Positions 33,685 to 45,800 of a stretch of 64,000 nucleotides of DNA are shown piece after piece. The notes beneath the pieces were generated by a model that had not been told where the DNA came from, searched no databases, and saw only the letters and a list, made by a program, of their open reading frames with translations. The DNA is taken from the NCBI RefSeq assembly GCF_026210795.1, contig NC_089451.1, positions 2,898,001 through 2,962,000 on the forward strand, read 5' to 3'. Each line of letters starts with the position of its first letter. The stretch's first letter is position 1. The DNA comes from Rhizophagus irregularis. Its lineage: Eukaryota; Glomeromycota; Glomeromycetes; Glomerales; Glomeraceae. Position numbers and translations under genes: made by a program.

Positions 33685-34893
33685 TTAATGATTAATAATT
33701 AGATTCATTAATTGCTCTCTTTTTCTTTCTCCTTCTCTTTTCATTACTATTTCATTTTGATTTATATCTTCATCATTATCACTATCATCATCACCATCTT
33801 CATCATCATCATTTTCATATAATTCTTCTACATTATCATTATTTAGTTCTAAAAAATTATGTAAGATGATTGCACATTCAGTAATTTTTACAACAGTAGA
33901 AATAACTCTAACATTTAATTCTTTTAAAGCAATAAATCTGTTCTTTGATCTTCCAAATGCATTTTCAACTACTACTCTATGTAAAGAATGAATTACATTA
34001 AATCGAATTTGTGAAGGATTTTGAGAATTTACAAAAGGTTTAATTAAAAAAGTAGATATAGGATATGCTGAGTCTCCAAGTAAATATTCTTCTCCTTTAA
34101 TAATTTTAGAAACATTTCGATAAAAGTATGAATTTTTATAAACCTTATTAGCATCATGAACTGAGCCAGGCCATCCAATCTCATAATCTATAAACATACC
34201 TCTGTAATCTACAATTCCTTGCAATTGTATAGAATATCTTTTTTTTCTGTTCCAATATGTTTCAGGTTGCCTTAATGGCGCATTTGCTAATACAATGTGA
34301 CTACCATCTATTGCACCTATAACATCTTCCATTTCGCCAATATTTTTAAATCCTTCATGTATATTCTGCTTGGCTTCACCTGTTGGCCATTTAACCAAAG
34401 TTTTTTTTAAAGAAAAAATCGCAATCATTACTCTTTTACAGTATAAATAAACGGTTCCTTCTGCAATTCCAAATCTTGAACATAATCCAAATATATCTTC
34501 TTTAGAACCAATTCTTCTCAAAAAAATTGCAAGTTGTAATTCAATAGGAGCTTGTGAATGATTACTATTATTTTGAAAAATTGGATGAGTAATTAATAGG
34601 GAAACAAGCTTTTGAAAATTTATAGAGTTCATTCTAATGATTTTTTTAAATCTACAGTCTTCATATTTTGGTAAAATATAATTGTACCAATCTTTTGATT
34701 TTGCTACATGATAAGATCTTTGCTCTAAATATCTTATTCCAAGTAATGAGGTTAGTCCAAGCATTACCAAATCATCCTCTTCTTCTTCACTTGAATCACC
34801 TTCTTCCTCAAATAAATCTTCATTTTCCATATCTTGACAAGCTGTAATAACATAAAAAGATAATAATTCCCTTATTTTCTTGTGTTTAGACAT
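33685..34893 (-). CDS. Harbinger DDE nuclease (HARBI1-like), 402 residues
   Basis: This is the transposase nuclease of the element. The DDE acid residues are visible: the first Asp in IGAIDGSHIVL (about residue 200), the second in EYLLGDSAYPIS (about 270) and the Glu in VVENAFGRSKNRF (about 315). The upstream region SINFQKLVSLLITHPIF and FLRRIGSKEDIFGLCSRFGI is the helix-turn-helix-like N-terminal part of the family. The N-terminus is acidic and the C-terminus has a long Asp/Glu run (DDDEDGDDDSDNDED). Length fits the family and there is no frame break. It is convergent with the Myb-like gene, 242 bp between stops. Confidence 0.95.
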   Translation of the reverse strand: MSKHKKIRELLSFYVITACQDMENEDLFEEEGDSSEEEEDDLVMLGLTSLLGIRYLEQRSYHVAKSKDWYNYILPKYEDCRFKKIIRMNSINFQKLVSLLITHPIFQNNSNHSQAPIELQLAIFLRRIGSKEDIFGLCSRFGIAEGTVYLYCKRVMIAIFSLKKTLVKWPTGEAKQNIHEGFKNIGEMEDVIGAIDGSHIVLANAPLRQPETYWNRKKRYSIQLQGIVDYRGMFIDYEIGWPGSVHDANKVYKNSYFYRNVSKIIKGEEYLLGDSAYPISTFLIKPFVNSQNPSQIRFNVIHSLHRVVVENAFGRSKNRFIALKELNVRVISTVVKITECAIILHNFLELNNDNVEELYENDDDEDGDDDSDNDEDINQNEIVMKREGERKREQLMNLIINH

Positions 34894-35240
34894 TTTAACT
34901 GCTGTAAATTTTTAATTATACTTTATAAGAATAAAAGTAATGACTACGCGACAACTTTTGTATTCATAGATTAATCAATATATGCGATCAAGCATTTCAA
35001 TTATGAACGTTGATCGTGAAATTTAGTGTAACCCGATCAAAAATGCCGATCGAACAATTATGAACTGGCCTATTAACACCATTAGTAATTAACATTGTAT
35101 GATTTGTATAACGTAATAGATCAGGTGTAAAGGCGCAGATGAATAACGCATTGCACAATTCAAAGATTATTTCTACAGGCTAATCTAAACGTTAGTCATA
35201 CAAACACAATTTTTTTATTATATAGATATAGATAGATATA

Positions 35241-36397
35241 GATTTAGTTATTTAAAATGTACCAATTATAATTTTGCTATAACTTTATGTAACATAATGG
35301 TTTGAAAAAGAGATTCGTTACAAAGTTATTGAATTCATTATTTATAATTTAAATAAAGTATTATCAAACAATTGAAATATAAAAAACAAAGTTATAAAAT
35401 TTAGAATTTAGTAAATATACTTCATAAATAAAATGATGCAGTTAGATATAAAACATAATTACAAATAACTGAATAAACTACATATAATAACAATTATACG
35501 ATGATAATAATGAACGCATTAGAATTGTTAATGAAATAAAGTGATGTTACTAAGTTACATAAATATTAAATATTTTTCCAATAATAAACAGTTTATAATA
35601 AACTATTTACAATAATGATTGTATCATAAATATTCTAAAGCTAAAGTGATAAACTTCCGTATTAGAGTTTTTTAATAGTCTAAATATTATTTCTCGAGTT
35701 TAAAAGTTGTTTCATAAACTTACATGAAATAAATCTTAGATTCTAAGTATTCAAATTGTTGTTACAAATATCACAAATAACAATACTATATATCTTTTGA
35801 AATTTATGCATTTATGTTTACCATTATAAATATTACAACCTCTTAATGCATTATTGACTGCAGTAGTAAATGATTCGCAGATTTTCTTGTAAAATTAATA
35901 ATTGAAGACAAAAAAAATATAATTATTGGCGAAAAATAAAATGCCCTTTGTCATACAACTTTTATTAATATGCTTAACAAAGAATCTATCTATTAGCAAT
36001 ATCGACGGCGAAAGTAATTTAACGTTATATACCAAACGCATGGAAGGTCGAATATTGGAAGGTCAAATAAATTAAGTCATATAATTTTAAAATGATAAAA
36101 AGGATTTTTTTTATACTGTATCGGTCGGTATATACTGTACATAAGTTGGGATGTAAGGAAATTTAAAGCTTAAAACAAAATTCAATTTTAAAGGTAAAAA
36201 AAAAATAAAGGTAGAGAATTATAAAAATTTTATTTAAACATTTTATAATAAAACAAAAAAAAAAAAAATAAGAAATCTAAAAAACATTTAAATCAATCTT
36301 AAAATAATACTGACAATAAATCTCGATCATTTAAAATGAACACTAAAATCCTATATTTCCTAAAAAAAGTAAGCTTATTCTAAAAATAAAAAGTTAA
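35241..36397. other. Continuation of the TLDc 3' flank, then AT-rich spacer
   Basis: 35241-35430 is paralogous to the reverse complement of 26930-27080. The rest is gene-free and contains TATACTGTACAT at 36128, a phrase also seen near 10041 and 38567. Downstream sequence of the F-box gene occupies the right end. Confidence 0.45.
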
Positions 36398-37870
36398 CTA
36401 AAATTGCTCCCCTTCTTCACTTCCTTCATTTTTACTTTTAGTTACAAATTTAATAATACCTAAATTTTCATATTTTTCTATTACTTTTAAAGTTTCCAAA
36501 CTATTATAACCACAATGTAATTGATATTCTATATTCCCAATAATTGTAAATGAAAGTAATTTTTTTGGTGTCCTCCTTTCCCAGCATATAAAAAATGACT
36601 CTAAATCATCCGGAGATGCATCTGAAGTTGTAATGTGGTGTATTTTTAATTCACAAAAATTATTTGTTGAATATTTTGCAACAGTTTCTAATACTTCTTT
36701 TTCTGATAAATAATTTATACCACACCAAATTTTAATACTTTCTAAGTATTGACAACTGATAAGTATAGTTTTTAGTACATCTAGCTCACCATTATTAAAT
36801 AATACGAAAAGATTTTTAAGATTTGGACAAAATCTAGCAATAGATAAACTTAAATCTTTGCTATTTTCACCTGTATAAAACTCTTTAAGGTTCTTTCCAT
36901 TATTTTCTAAAAATTTCATTACATACTCAGGTTTTGGACATTCATAAGGAATTTTTAAAATTTGTAATTTTGAAAAATTAACATATTGTAATTTTGTAAA
37001 ATCTACAATTACTTCACCAAGGAATAAAAATAATAATTTTTGTAAATTTGTGAATGAACTGATAAATGAGAATGATGAAAAATCATTATCACTACGAAAT
37101 TTTAATTTTGTAATTGTATGAGAATGTTTTGTTATAGCAGGTATAATATCTGTCCAACTTCCATCATCAAAAGCTGATAAATTTAAATCTTTTAAATTAT
37201 TCTGAGAAGATATTAAATCTTTTACAGATGAGTTAACAATACTACGAAAATCTATAGAAATAGATTGTAAATTATGGCATATTTGAGACAATTGATTAAA
37301 AAAATCCGAAGGAAGATCTGAACTACAACATAATTCTGAAAGATCTCTCGCTCCAGGAAAATAAGGGAATGAAATATTAAAGTTATGCTTATAATAATGA
37401 CTATGGTAACAAGACAATTTTTTCAAAGAAGTAATTTGGTTTGCAAGCATTTTGATAATTTCATTTGCAACTAAACTATTTTTATCTTTTGAAATTAAAG
37501 ATAGTCCATTTTCGAGGACATTAACAATCATCATATTAATCCGATAAATTGAAAGAGCTTTGAAAAATGATGCATAATTAAATAACAATGGTTTTGAAGT
37601 AGGTGTTAAAATGAAAATTCCATTATTATACAAGAGATTTTTTGACTCATCTGGAAGACAAGCAATTAATGTACTAAGAATTGACGAATATATTTTGAAT
37701 AATGGTCTCTTATGATCAAATTTAAAATCAAAAAAATTCCTCCACAAAATTCTAACAGAAGTTTCACACCAAAGACGATTAACTAACAAACATGAGTGTA
37801 AAGTGAATTTATCTATTTCTAAATATTCAAAAATTTCATTTAAACAATCAGCTGGAAGTTGACATGCCAT
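36398..37870 (-). CDS. F-box protein, 490 residues
   Basis: Likely an SCF ubiquitin-ligase specificity subunit. The F-box is at residues 2-45: LPADCLNEIFEYLEIDKFTL, then CLLVNRLWCETSVRILWRNF. The body is a degenerate leucine-rich array (LKDLNLSAF, LQILKIPY, LKEFYTGE, LKNLFVLFN, LESIKIWCG). The C-terminus is charged, ending SKNEGSEEGEQF. It is a single exon with no frame break. It is clearly of the same family as the 24.3-25.8 kb gene (both have VNR-WCET-LWRN in the F-box), but the two are not close copies. The ATG is the first in frame, after an A-rich leader. Confidence 0.9.
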   Translation of the reverse strand: MACQLPADCLNEIFEYLEIDKFTLHSCLLVNRLWCETSVRILWRNFFDFKFDHKRPLFKIYSSILSTLIACLPDESKNLLYNNGIFILTPTSKPLLFNYASFFKALSIYRINMMIVNVLENGLSLISKDKNSLVANEIIKMLANQITSLKKLSCYHSHYYKHNFNISFPYFPGARDLSELCCSSDLPSDFFNQLSQICHNLQSISIDFRSIVNSSVKDLISSQNNLKDLNLSAFDDGSWTDIIPAITKHSHTITKLKFRSDNDFSSFSFISSFTNLQKLLFLFLGEVIVDFTKLQYVNFSKLQILKIPYECPKPEYVMKFLENNGKNLKEFYTGENSKDLSLSIARFCPNLKNLFVLFNNGELDVLKTILISCQYLESIKIWCGINYLSEKEVLETVAKYSTNNFCELKIHHITTSDASPDDLESFFICWERRTPKKLLSFTIIGNIEYQLHCGYNSLETLKVIEKYENLGIIKFVTKSKNEGSEEGEQF

Positions 37871-38345
37871 TTTATTGTATTAAGAAAAAAATATTATGAA
37901 CTTTACTGCAGCGTGTGATTAATAAAATAATTTATATTTTAAACATCCGGACTCCGGAGTTCACTGTATTAATTGATTCATTATTGCGTAACAAAATTTT
38001 TGATGATCAGTATAAGTTTAGATCATGTGTTGCAATGTGATCAAAATTGATGTTACAATTGTTGCAGTACATCCGAAAAGTTCCGAATAAATATTTATAG
38101 TTACACAGTTTTTTGTGTTTTCAAATGATCGATCATGATTAACACCAACATTTCTAAACTTAAAAAATTTATATATTTTTATCCAAACATCACTTTAAAT
38201 GGAGAAATAATATATTTATATAGATTTAAAATGATCATGAATATTTATAAAAAGTATTCAAGCATCAATAAATATAATTTGAAGATTATACATATAGGAA
38301 TATCTTAATATTACATAGAATATTTCAAATGTTTAACCCTTTACC
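37871..38345. other. Spacer between the F-box gene and the RING-TPR gene
   Basis: I see no gene. It holds the F-box promoter and the 3' region of the RING-TPR gene. GATCA-type phrases are frequent. Confidence 0.3.
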
Positions 38346-41300
38346 TTAATAATCAATAATATCTTTTAATTCGAGCAAATTTTCTGTTTCTTTTCTTAAA
38401 AAATATTTTTTTTTAAAAGTTTCTGGAATATTATTTGTGTAAAGTGGTAATGAATGATCCATTTTAGGAAGTTCTTTATGATAATCCTTAGTAATTTGAA
38501 CATACTCTATTTGCTATAGTAAATAAAGGAATGATAATGTTATAATTATAAATACTGTACATATTGAAATATGAGAATAAAATTGCATACCATGTCAATA
38601 GAATTACTTGTTTCAATTGAAAGTTGTATACGATAGTCTATATATACAGAATGAAATGACACATATAAAATCCATCCTAATCCCTCAAGTTTTAATATAT
38701 CCTTATGTTTTAATTTATGTCTTCTATTCGTGAAAATCTTTGTATGAAATTATAGAATTATTCACATATTAGTTGTGGTTATTAAAATTAAATAAAACAA
38801 CATTTGTTGTTAATTACACTTACTGCATTATCACCAGCTTTAAATATAATATAACTGTTCGATGAAATTATTTTTTTTATATTTATTTTCCAAATTATAT
38901 AATAGTTAGTTTTCCCGTAATATATGAAAAAGCTGGGCAAGATAAAGTAATAATTGTCTTTAAGAGATAATGTATGCCTTATAAAACAGATTTTTAAAAA
39001 TCATTAGTTTTATATATGATTTTTTAAATTATTACGAATACTGTTATAAATATATTTACCTATTTAAATTAGTACTTCCTTGAAATTGACAATTATAATT
39101 AAGATTCATAAGGTTGGACATAAAATAAACTCCTTTTGCTGCAATAGTACACTATATCAGAATGTAATAATTAATTTGCAGAATATTAATTTAATTGTAC
39201 TTACCATTATACATATAAAGGTCAAAATCATTAGTAATTCCAGGTTGAGTATACTTCTTAATAATATATTGTCTACACAAGTATAACCAAAAATCTGAAT
39301 ATTTTTGTAATAAATAAACAAATGAAACATCATCATTTAACCCAAACAATCTATTTAAATCTAATGCTGCATCTTCATATTTTTTTAATTCAATATATAT
39401 TTCGCATCTTGTCAAAAGTAATGATTCATTATCATTAATCTTAGCAGTAAGATTATGATAATTTGGCAAACACTTTAGATTATAATCAATATTAGAAATT
39501 TGAGGAAGATAATTGCTTGAATCTTTCAAATACATTTTTTCTAAATCATTATTAGGATCTAATTCAATGCATTTTTTAAATGTTAATATAGAACTTATAT
39601 TATCTTCTATTAATCCTTTATAATTATATGCTAAACTATTTGAAGTATCCAATTGTATGATATTATTAAAATCCAATAAAGCTTTATCATATTCTTGAAG
39701 AATGTAATATATAATAGCTCTCCTAGTTAAATTGTGAACATTTTCTGGATCTATATTATTTGCTTTTGTAAAATATGTTATAGCATCACCATACTTTCCT
39801 ATTTTACTTAAAGTTTCGCCATAATAACATAAAATTAATGAATCCTCCTCATTAATACTGAGCAATTTACCCAACATCTTTAAAGTATTTGAGAATATTT
39901 TTTTCTTTTCATAAATATAAGCACAGTACTTAAGACATAAATGATTATTTGGATCATTTTGTAATACAATATCAAAATATTTTAGGGCATCTTTATTATT
40001 GTTATTTTTATAATAACTAATTCCAATCATCATATATAAATTAGCTATTTTAGCATTATACTTTATTGAAGCTATTAAATCTCTTACAGCATCATTATAA
40101 TTGCCCTGTCTTAAATGAATTTCTCCACGAATATACCAGGCATTGGGCTTTTTTCCTTTTAGTTCAATAGCTTCATTTAAATAAAAATGTGCTTGTTCAT
40201 AATTATTGAGACACCTATAGGTATAAGCTAAAATACATCTTATGGAATAACTTTTTGGAAAAGTTTTAAGAAATAATTTACACCAATGTTCAGCATTTTT
40301 ATAATTTTTTTCTTTTAGTTCTTTAATAGCACTTAGATATGTTGGATGCTGTTTTCTTCCAATTTGAAATATTGACTTTAATGATATATTTGGATTTAAC
40401 TTAATTGCTTTTAGAATTCTCTTTTTCTTAGTTAACATAAGATCAATTTCTGAATCACCTGAATCACTATGATATTGGTTATTTGTTGAATCTTCTTTTT
40501 CAATTGAAGGTAAAATATGTCCAGCTTCAAAAAATTGTGAATATAAATGTTTATAAATAGCATTTTGTGGTAAATATTTAATATCATTATCTTGAATTAT
40601 TTCTCGACATTTAGGGCAATTTTTTTGTTTTAATTTTTTTAAACTATTGATTGATAATATATGTTGGCATTTTAAAACGCATAATTGATCTGTTGGTTCA
40701 TGATCAATTGGACAAGTCATTTCATTTGCAATCATTTCTAAAATTTCACCCAATTTTGATATATTATTTGTTAAATTTGTATTTTTAATTGATGAACTCT
40801 TTTCTTTTCCTTTTCCCTTTCCTTTTTCAATATTATAATCTAATAGATTAAAATCATCAGAGCACTTGTTTTTAACAAATGTTAATAAATTTTGGAACTT
40901 TTCTGAGGAATCTGTTGTTGAATTGTTTTCATTTAACTTTTGGATGTATTGATCAAAGTCAATTTCAATCAATGAGAATATTTGGTTATTAATATTATTT
41001 AAATGAAATAATATTTCAATTGCTTTAAATTGAATGAAACTGCTTGGAGCTCTATTAAGTGATTCAATTGCTAAATAATAACAAAGACCATGAGTGGATT
41101 TTCGAGTAGATTTATGAATAAGATTTTGTGCAAGATCTAATATTCCAAACCACAAAGTATGTGGTAAAGCAAGAGGTTCATTTCCAGCAAGTTCATTGAT
41201 GAAACTTCCAGTATTTCTAAAAACTTTAACAAGTTTAGTTGATATTTCATCAAATTTTGATTGAGAATCTAAAATAGAATTATCGTAAATGTCACTCCAT

Positions 41301-42319
41301 TCCTTTTCCAAATAACTCCAAAAATATTCCATTAATACCATTTCTTGAAATTTCTCACTAATTATATTTTCAGTACCACCACCAGACCAGTTGAATAAAT
41401 TATGTTGAATTATAAGCATAATTCTCCAATCTACATAATAAGATGCTACTGGATATTTAAAATTTAATCCTTTACGTAATTGAGTGAGCATTGATAAGAT
41501 CGAACAATTATCATTTGGAAGATTAACTCCAGGTGCTACTATTGATAAAACTCCTGGTGTAATATTTAATACAGCCTTAAGTAATTCCTTAGTTCTTCGT
41601 ATAGTTTCTTGAAACCAAGTTTCGTCATCACGCAAGCTATGTAATGTATCCCGTAAGTGAATTAATAAGAAGTCAATATTATAATTTCGTTTATTCATAA
41701 TACCCTCATCTTCTTTACTATCCTGTAATTGCTTGAATTGATTAAAGTCAGACCTATAATTATTATCAACTCCTTCTTGCATTACTTGCGTTGTTTTTTT
41801 ATGAATTTCTGCAAATTTTGCTAAAGAATTATAAACTTTATCTCGAAGTTCTTTACTTAAGCGCATTGGTGTAAAGCAAATTTTTTCCAATACAGCAACC
41901 CAGGTACGAATATGTAACTCTAGCCTAGCCACACTTAATTTATCATAATAATCAAAAGGCGTCGGATCCGCTAAAGTAACTAAAGAATTACGAAGGATTC
42001 CAGGCGAAAATTGATTAAGTGGGTTTTCAAAAAGTAATTTAAGAGCAACCAAATTTTCCATTTTAGCCAAATCTTTAGTAATAAGTTCTTCCGCCTTTCT
42101 ATCAGTTATAATAAATCCATCTTGTCCTAACTCGGGAAAGATAGAGTTATTGGATATGTTTTCAAGCAGAAGTGTTCTTAATTCTGCAGAACTATTAGTA
42201 GGTGAACTTCCACTCTATATATAGTTGTAAAATAAAATAAGCTTATTAATAACTTTAATTCATCAAAAATATTCAATACTTATATAAAATTTATTCACCT
42301 GGTTTGAACTTTCTTCCAT
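38346..42319 (-). CDS. RING-finger and TPR-repeat protein, six exons, 1192 residues
   Basis: Probably an E3 ubiquitin ligase with a TPR protein-binding array; this architecture is expanded in Rhizophagus. Exons: 42319-42299 (MEESSNQ), 42214-39205, 39138-39060, 38977-38824, 38737-38591 and 38513-38346. All five introns (60-86 nt) have GT...AG ends and every junction keeps phase. The N-terminal 495 residues are helical without a known domain. A RING/U-box-like zinc segment lies at about 495-545 (MTCPIDHEPTDQLCVLKCQH and NCPKCREII). About eight TPR-like repeats follow, near 640-890 (AWYIRGEIHLRQGNYNDAVR). The C-terminal four exons encode GVYFMSNLMNLNYN, LKHKDILKLEGLGWILYVSF and a Glu/Lys-rich end, LLELKDIIDY. 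Each added exon is open in a single phase, which is strong support. No break was seen. Confidence 0.85.
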
Positions 42320-42613
42320 TTGTATTTTTCGTCGAAAGCACAAAGTCCAAAAAATAAAAAAAAGTTAAGAACTCGTTGTATTTATAAAGTATATCAAGAA
42401 TTTCTTACGGCCATTATTTGTATTCTTTTAGTATGAAAAATGCATGTAGCGTCTGTAATACACAGCAAATATGGCGTGCAGTATCAGAAGAAGAGTACAT
42501 AGCAAACATGTAGTGTATGGTTGTAATGTATGGAGTGTATGGTTAAACATCATAATAAACAATGAAAATCTGTATGATACACGCGTGATATTTAACCATA
42601 CACTACAGACATA
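42320..42613. promoter_or_regulatory. RING-TPR gene upstream region
   Basis: This 294-bp stretch lies between the gene start and the LINE-B tail. It contains AT-rich sequence and a repeated TATGGTTRTAATGTATGG/GTATGGTTAAA phrase at about 42517-42545. No defined element. Confidence 0.3.
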
Positions 42614-42822
42614 CTTTATTTTTATTTTTATTTTTAAAACCACGTGAACTAGATTACAGAAAGATAGACAAGAACAAAAGATAAAACAAATGTCGAACGC
42701 TATCTGATACTAAGCTATAATCAAACCGCCCGAGGACAGCGCCACTCTGGTACTTTTGACGAATCCGGGGGAGTCCCTAACACGACATCACATCCCTAAT
42801 AACCAAAGTAAAGGCTTTTGAA

Positions 42823-45800
42823 CTAAGTATTATGTGGTCTAAGTGAATCTAAAAAGGATTGTACAGGGGAGAAATTATCTAAATTAAATAAGAGATTATC
42901 TCTATAAGATTCCCAAGAACCACTATGTAAAAAATTACAGGTCGTCCAACGTATACACGCGGACACATCAAAATTGACTGTATGTTTGAAGTAGGGTAAC
43001 ACTTTGTTGTGATAGTAACGAGTATATTGACTTCGTCGCTTACGGGCAACGGCAGAAGGTAAAGTAGTGGTCGATGAAGACGCCCGACCGGAAACAGTAG
43101 TTGTGTGTTTGCGATAATTTTTCTTTTTCTTTAAAGTAATGTCTAGACTTTTTTCCCACTTTTTAAATGAGCGGGAACGTGGTGACCAGGTGATAGTTTG
43201 CAATTCCGAGGTAAAGGCGGAAACATACTCTAGCAGGAAACGCGACCTATCCACCGCTTTGCTGAAGTAATTATCAAAAAATACAGTTAAATCTCGTGGG
43301 ATAAGATGATGTAATAGTAAAATCCATGGTTGTTCTCGTGGAATACGTATTTGATCTGAAGAGTCAGGTAGACGAGCAGCGTCTAAGATATCTGGGAAAA
43401 CTTTGAACATATTAGAATTATTAATCCTTGATTCTATATCAAAAGATATATTGCTAGTGCGTTCGTTTCTGATAAGATTAATCAGTTTCTTTTTAAATTT
43501 TGTAAGAAGTGACGTAATGGATTAACGATGAGATGGACATAAGCCGATATGGGCGTTGGTGTCTTCGTCTATCGAACATTCCGTACAATTAATATGCCCG
43601 AAAGGATAAAGAATAGGATAATTGCGTTGTAAAATATTGCCTGTTGGATATGTAAAAGTAGATTTCTTCAATTTATTTGATTGAATAGATGATAATTTAG
43701 ACGACGTGGGCATGTCAAGAGGATTAGAATTGATCCATTGTTTGGTGTAAGTCCAGTCAATGTCGCCATATGTGATTTGATAATTAATAGGTGACAGTGA
43801 ACTATTATTCATAGCCATGTTAAAAATTCTAGACTGGATAGGTATATTGCTCCACTTGCGTAAATTTCGATCAATTACGTTGATATGGTTGTAATTGAAC
43901 AGTGCTAGGGAACTTCGGAAAAAAAATTTGTGATTAATGATGATAGGATCAGGCGAATATCTGCCTCGTTTAGCCAGGGCATCTGCTTGATCATTAGCCT
44001 TATCGTTACTATGTCCTTTAACTTTTCTCAGTTGGATAGTAAGGAAGTGTTGTGATATTAACCACATTATAAGATCCCATATTAAAAAGTTGTTCTGTTT
44101 AAGCCTGCATCATGGACTTATAATAGGTGAGCCTAAACGTTGATTAAAAGCATCTATACAATTTTGCGAGTCGGTAAATATTTCACATGTGGCGTTGGGA
44201 GGTAAGACTAGTAAAATTGTCAAAATAGCAAAGCTTTCGCTCTTAAAAGAAGAAGGGAAAAAAATGGTAGAACCCAAAAATGAAATTTGTGGTAAAAGAG
44301 GATTCGTTTGTACCCAACCGAATCCGGATTTACTATTAATGGTACCTATATCTGAAACAGAACCATCTGAATAAAATTGAAAGTTAGTATAAGAAAAAAA
44401 TTTTGAAGCTATATCTATTAAAGTTAATTTAATTTTGTCGTCACATAACAGGGCAGAAGCTATTACTGACGACAATTGTTGAAGAACATGGTTTTGGTCA
44501 TGTAAAGATGGTAGTTCTGGTGTTATAATAGTGGTAGTTACTGTGTTGACATTATGTTGAGCTAAATAAATGCTGTGTGCGCTATGTCTAATTTGATGTA
44601 AGGGTTTGGTGCTGACATAATATTTAGATAGGGGAAGATTTTTAAATCTTTTATGTTCTTGATTTAAACGGTTAAAAATGTTAAAGGTTGAAAGACGATT
44701 TGTACGAATAGAAATTGAACATTTAATACGAGCGTCTTGTAAAATTAAACTATGGTCATTAAGATGGCAACCTGAACAAGGGATTAAAATTAAAGGTAAA
44801 GAGCGTGGTGATTGGGGGGTAACATTATTTAATATTGAAGAGTTATTAAAAGGTAAATAATGTTCCATGGTAGTAATAGAACTACACGTGTCGGTATCTT
44901 GTATATATGTTTTTCCAATAATACAATTTTGTATTCTAGCGTCCCAATGATATGTCCATTCATTACGTTTTTTGTGATTACCCAGGGATTGATCAGGGAT
45001 TTGTTGTAAACGTGCTGGAATTGTGTAATTATCGTTGAGCGGGTGTGTTAAAGTACGATAATTACTTAGGGTGAAATCATTTTCTAATAGTTTAAACCAT
45101 TTAGGTTTAGGTCCTTTAAAATTGTTGTTGTTTAGACGTTTCACTTCGTTCCAGGTCAGAAGGTAATTACCATCTGTGGATACAAGTTGATTGAGGTACA
45201 TGATCCTTTTGTTTCGTAAAGATTTATAGTCATTAGAAGATAAGTTTGGAAGATATTCCACTATTGGTATATGTCCTCCTGTGATACCATAACTGATAGT
45301 AGGGTCCAAATGAATTTGATATTGTTCTAGTAAAGCTAGACTCTTTGATAAATAACTTGGTGAGGAAATTTTTCCAATGTATTTATTGATGTCGCGAGGT
45401 ATACCTGGATACCAAAATTCGTGAGTTAATATATCCAATTTTTGGATCGCTATAGGTCTTAGGATGTCAGTATTGAATAGAGCCGATAGTGCATTTAATT
45501 GTGATTTGACTAGTAAATCCATCAAATTATCAATATGTGGGTACATATTATTATAAATGATATTGTCTGCCGTATTAAGTGGTAAAGAAAAAAATTTTTT
45601 AAATAATTTTTTAATAGGTACAACTAATTTCTGTACTTGGGCATAATTTAGGATTGTGTGCTGGAAGAGATACTCCAACTTAGGGAAGATGACTTTGTTA
45701 ATAATATAGATTGCGTGAGAATGTGCAATTTTTTTGTGGCGCATTGTGATCACGTGGTTCATGATGATCGAGCGCGCTTTGAGTAATGTTTGTTGGTGTC

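Larger units (their letters stand above)
32143..35071. mobile_element. Harbinger (PIF) DNA transposon, apparently complete, 2929 bp
   Basis: Terminal inverted repeats of 50 bp are identical: 32143-32192 (starting AGGCCAGTTCATAATTG) and 35022-35071. The 3-bp direct repeat ATT flanks both sides (32140-32142 and 35072-35074); the family usually duplicates TWA, so the exact cut is uncertain by a base. Inside are the two genes typical of the superfamily, a Myb/SANT-like DNA-binding protein and a DDE nuclease, converging on each other. Both frames are intact and the terminal repeats are perfect, so insertion was recent and the copy may be autonomous. Confidence 0.92.
31759..35240 (+). mobile_element. 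Second ACTAG-type repeat element, interrupted by the Harbinger element
   Basis: It begins ACTAGCAGTAGTCGCATCGG directly after the tail of the previous copy. It ends with CACAATTCAAAGATTATTT, then AATCTAAACGTTAG (about 35153-35195), a T-rich tract and a TAGATA simple repeat. Without the 2.9-kb Harbinger insertion it would be about 550 bp. The shared 3' end with the preceding element (31688-31729) shows common descent. Confidence 0.5.
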
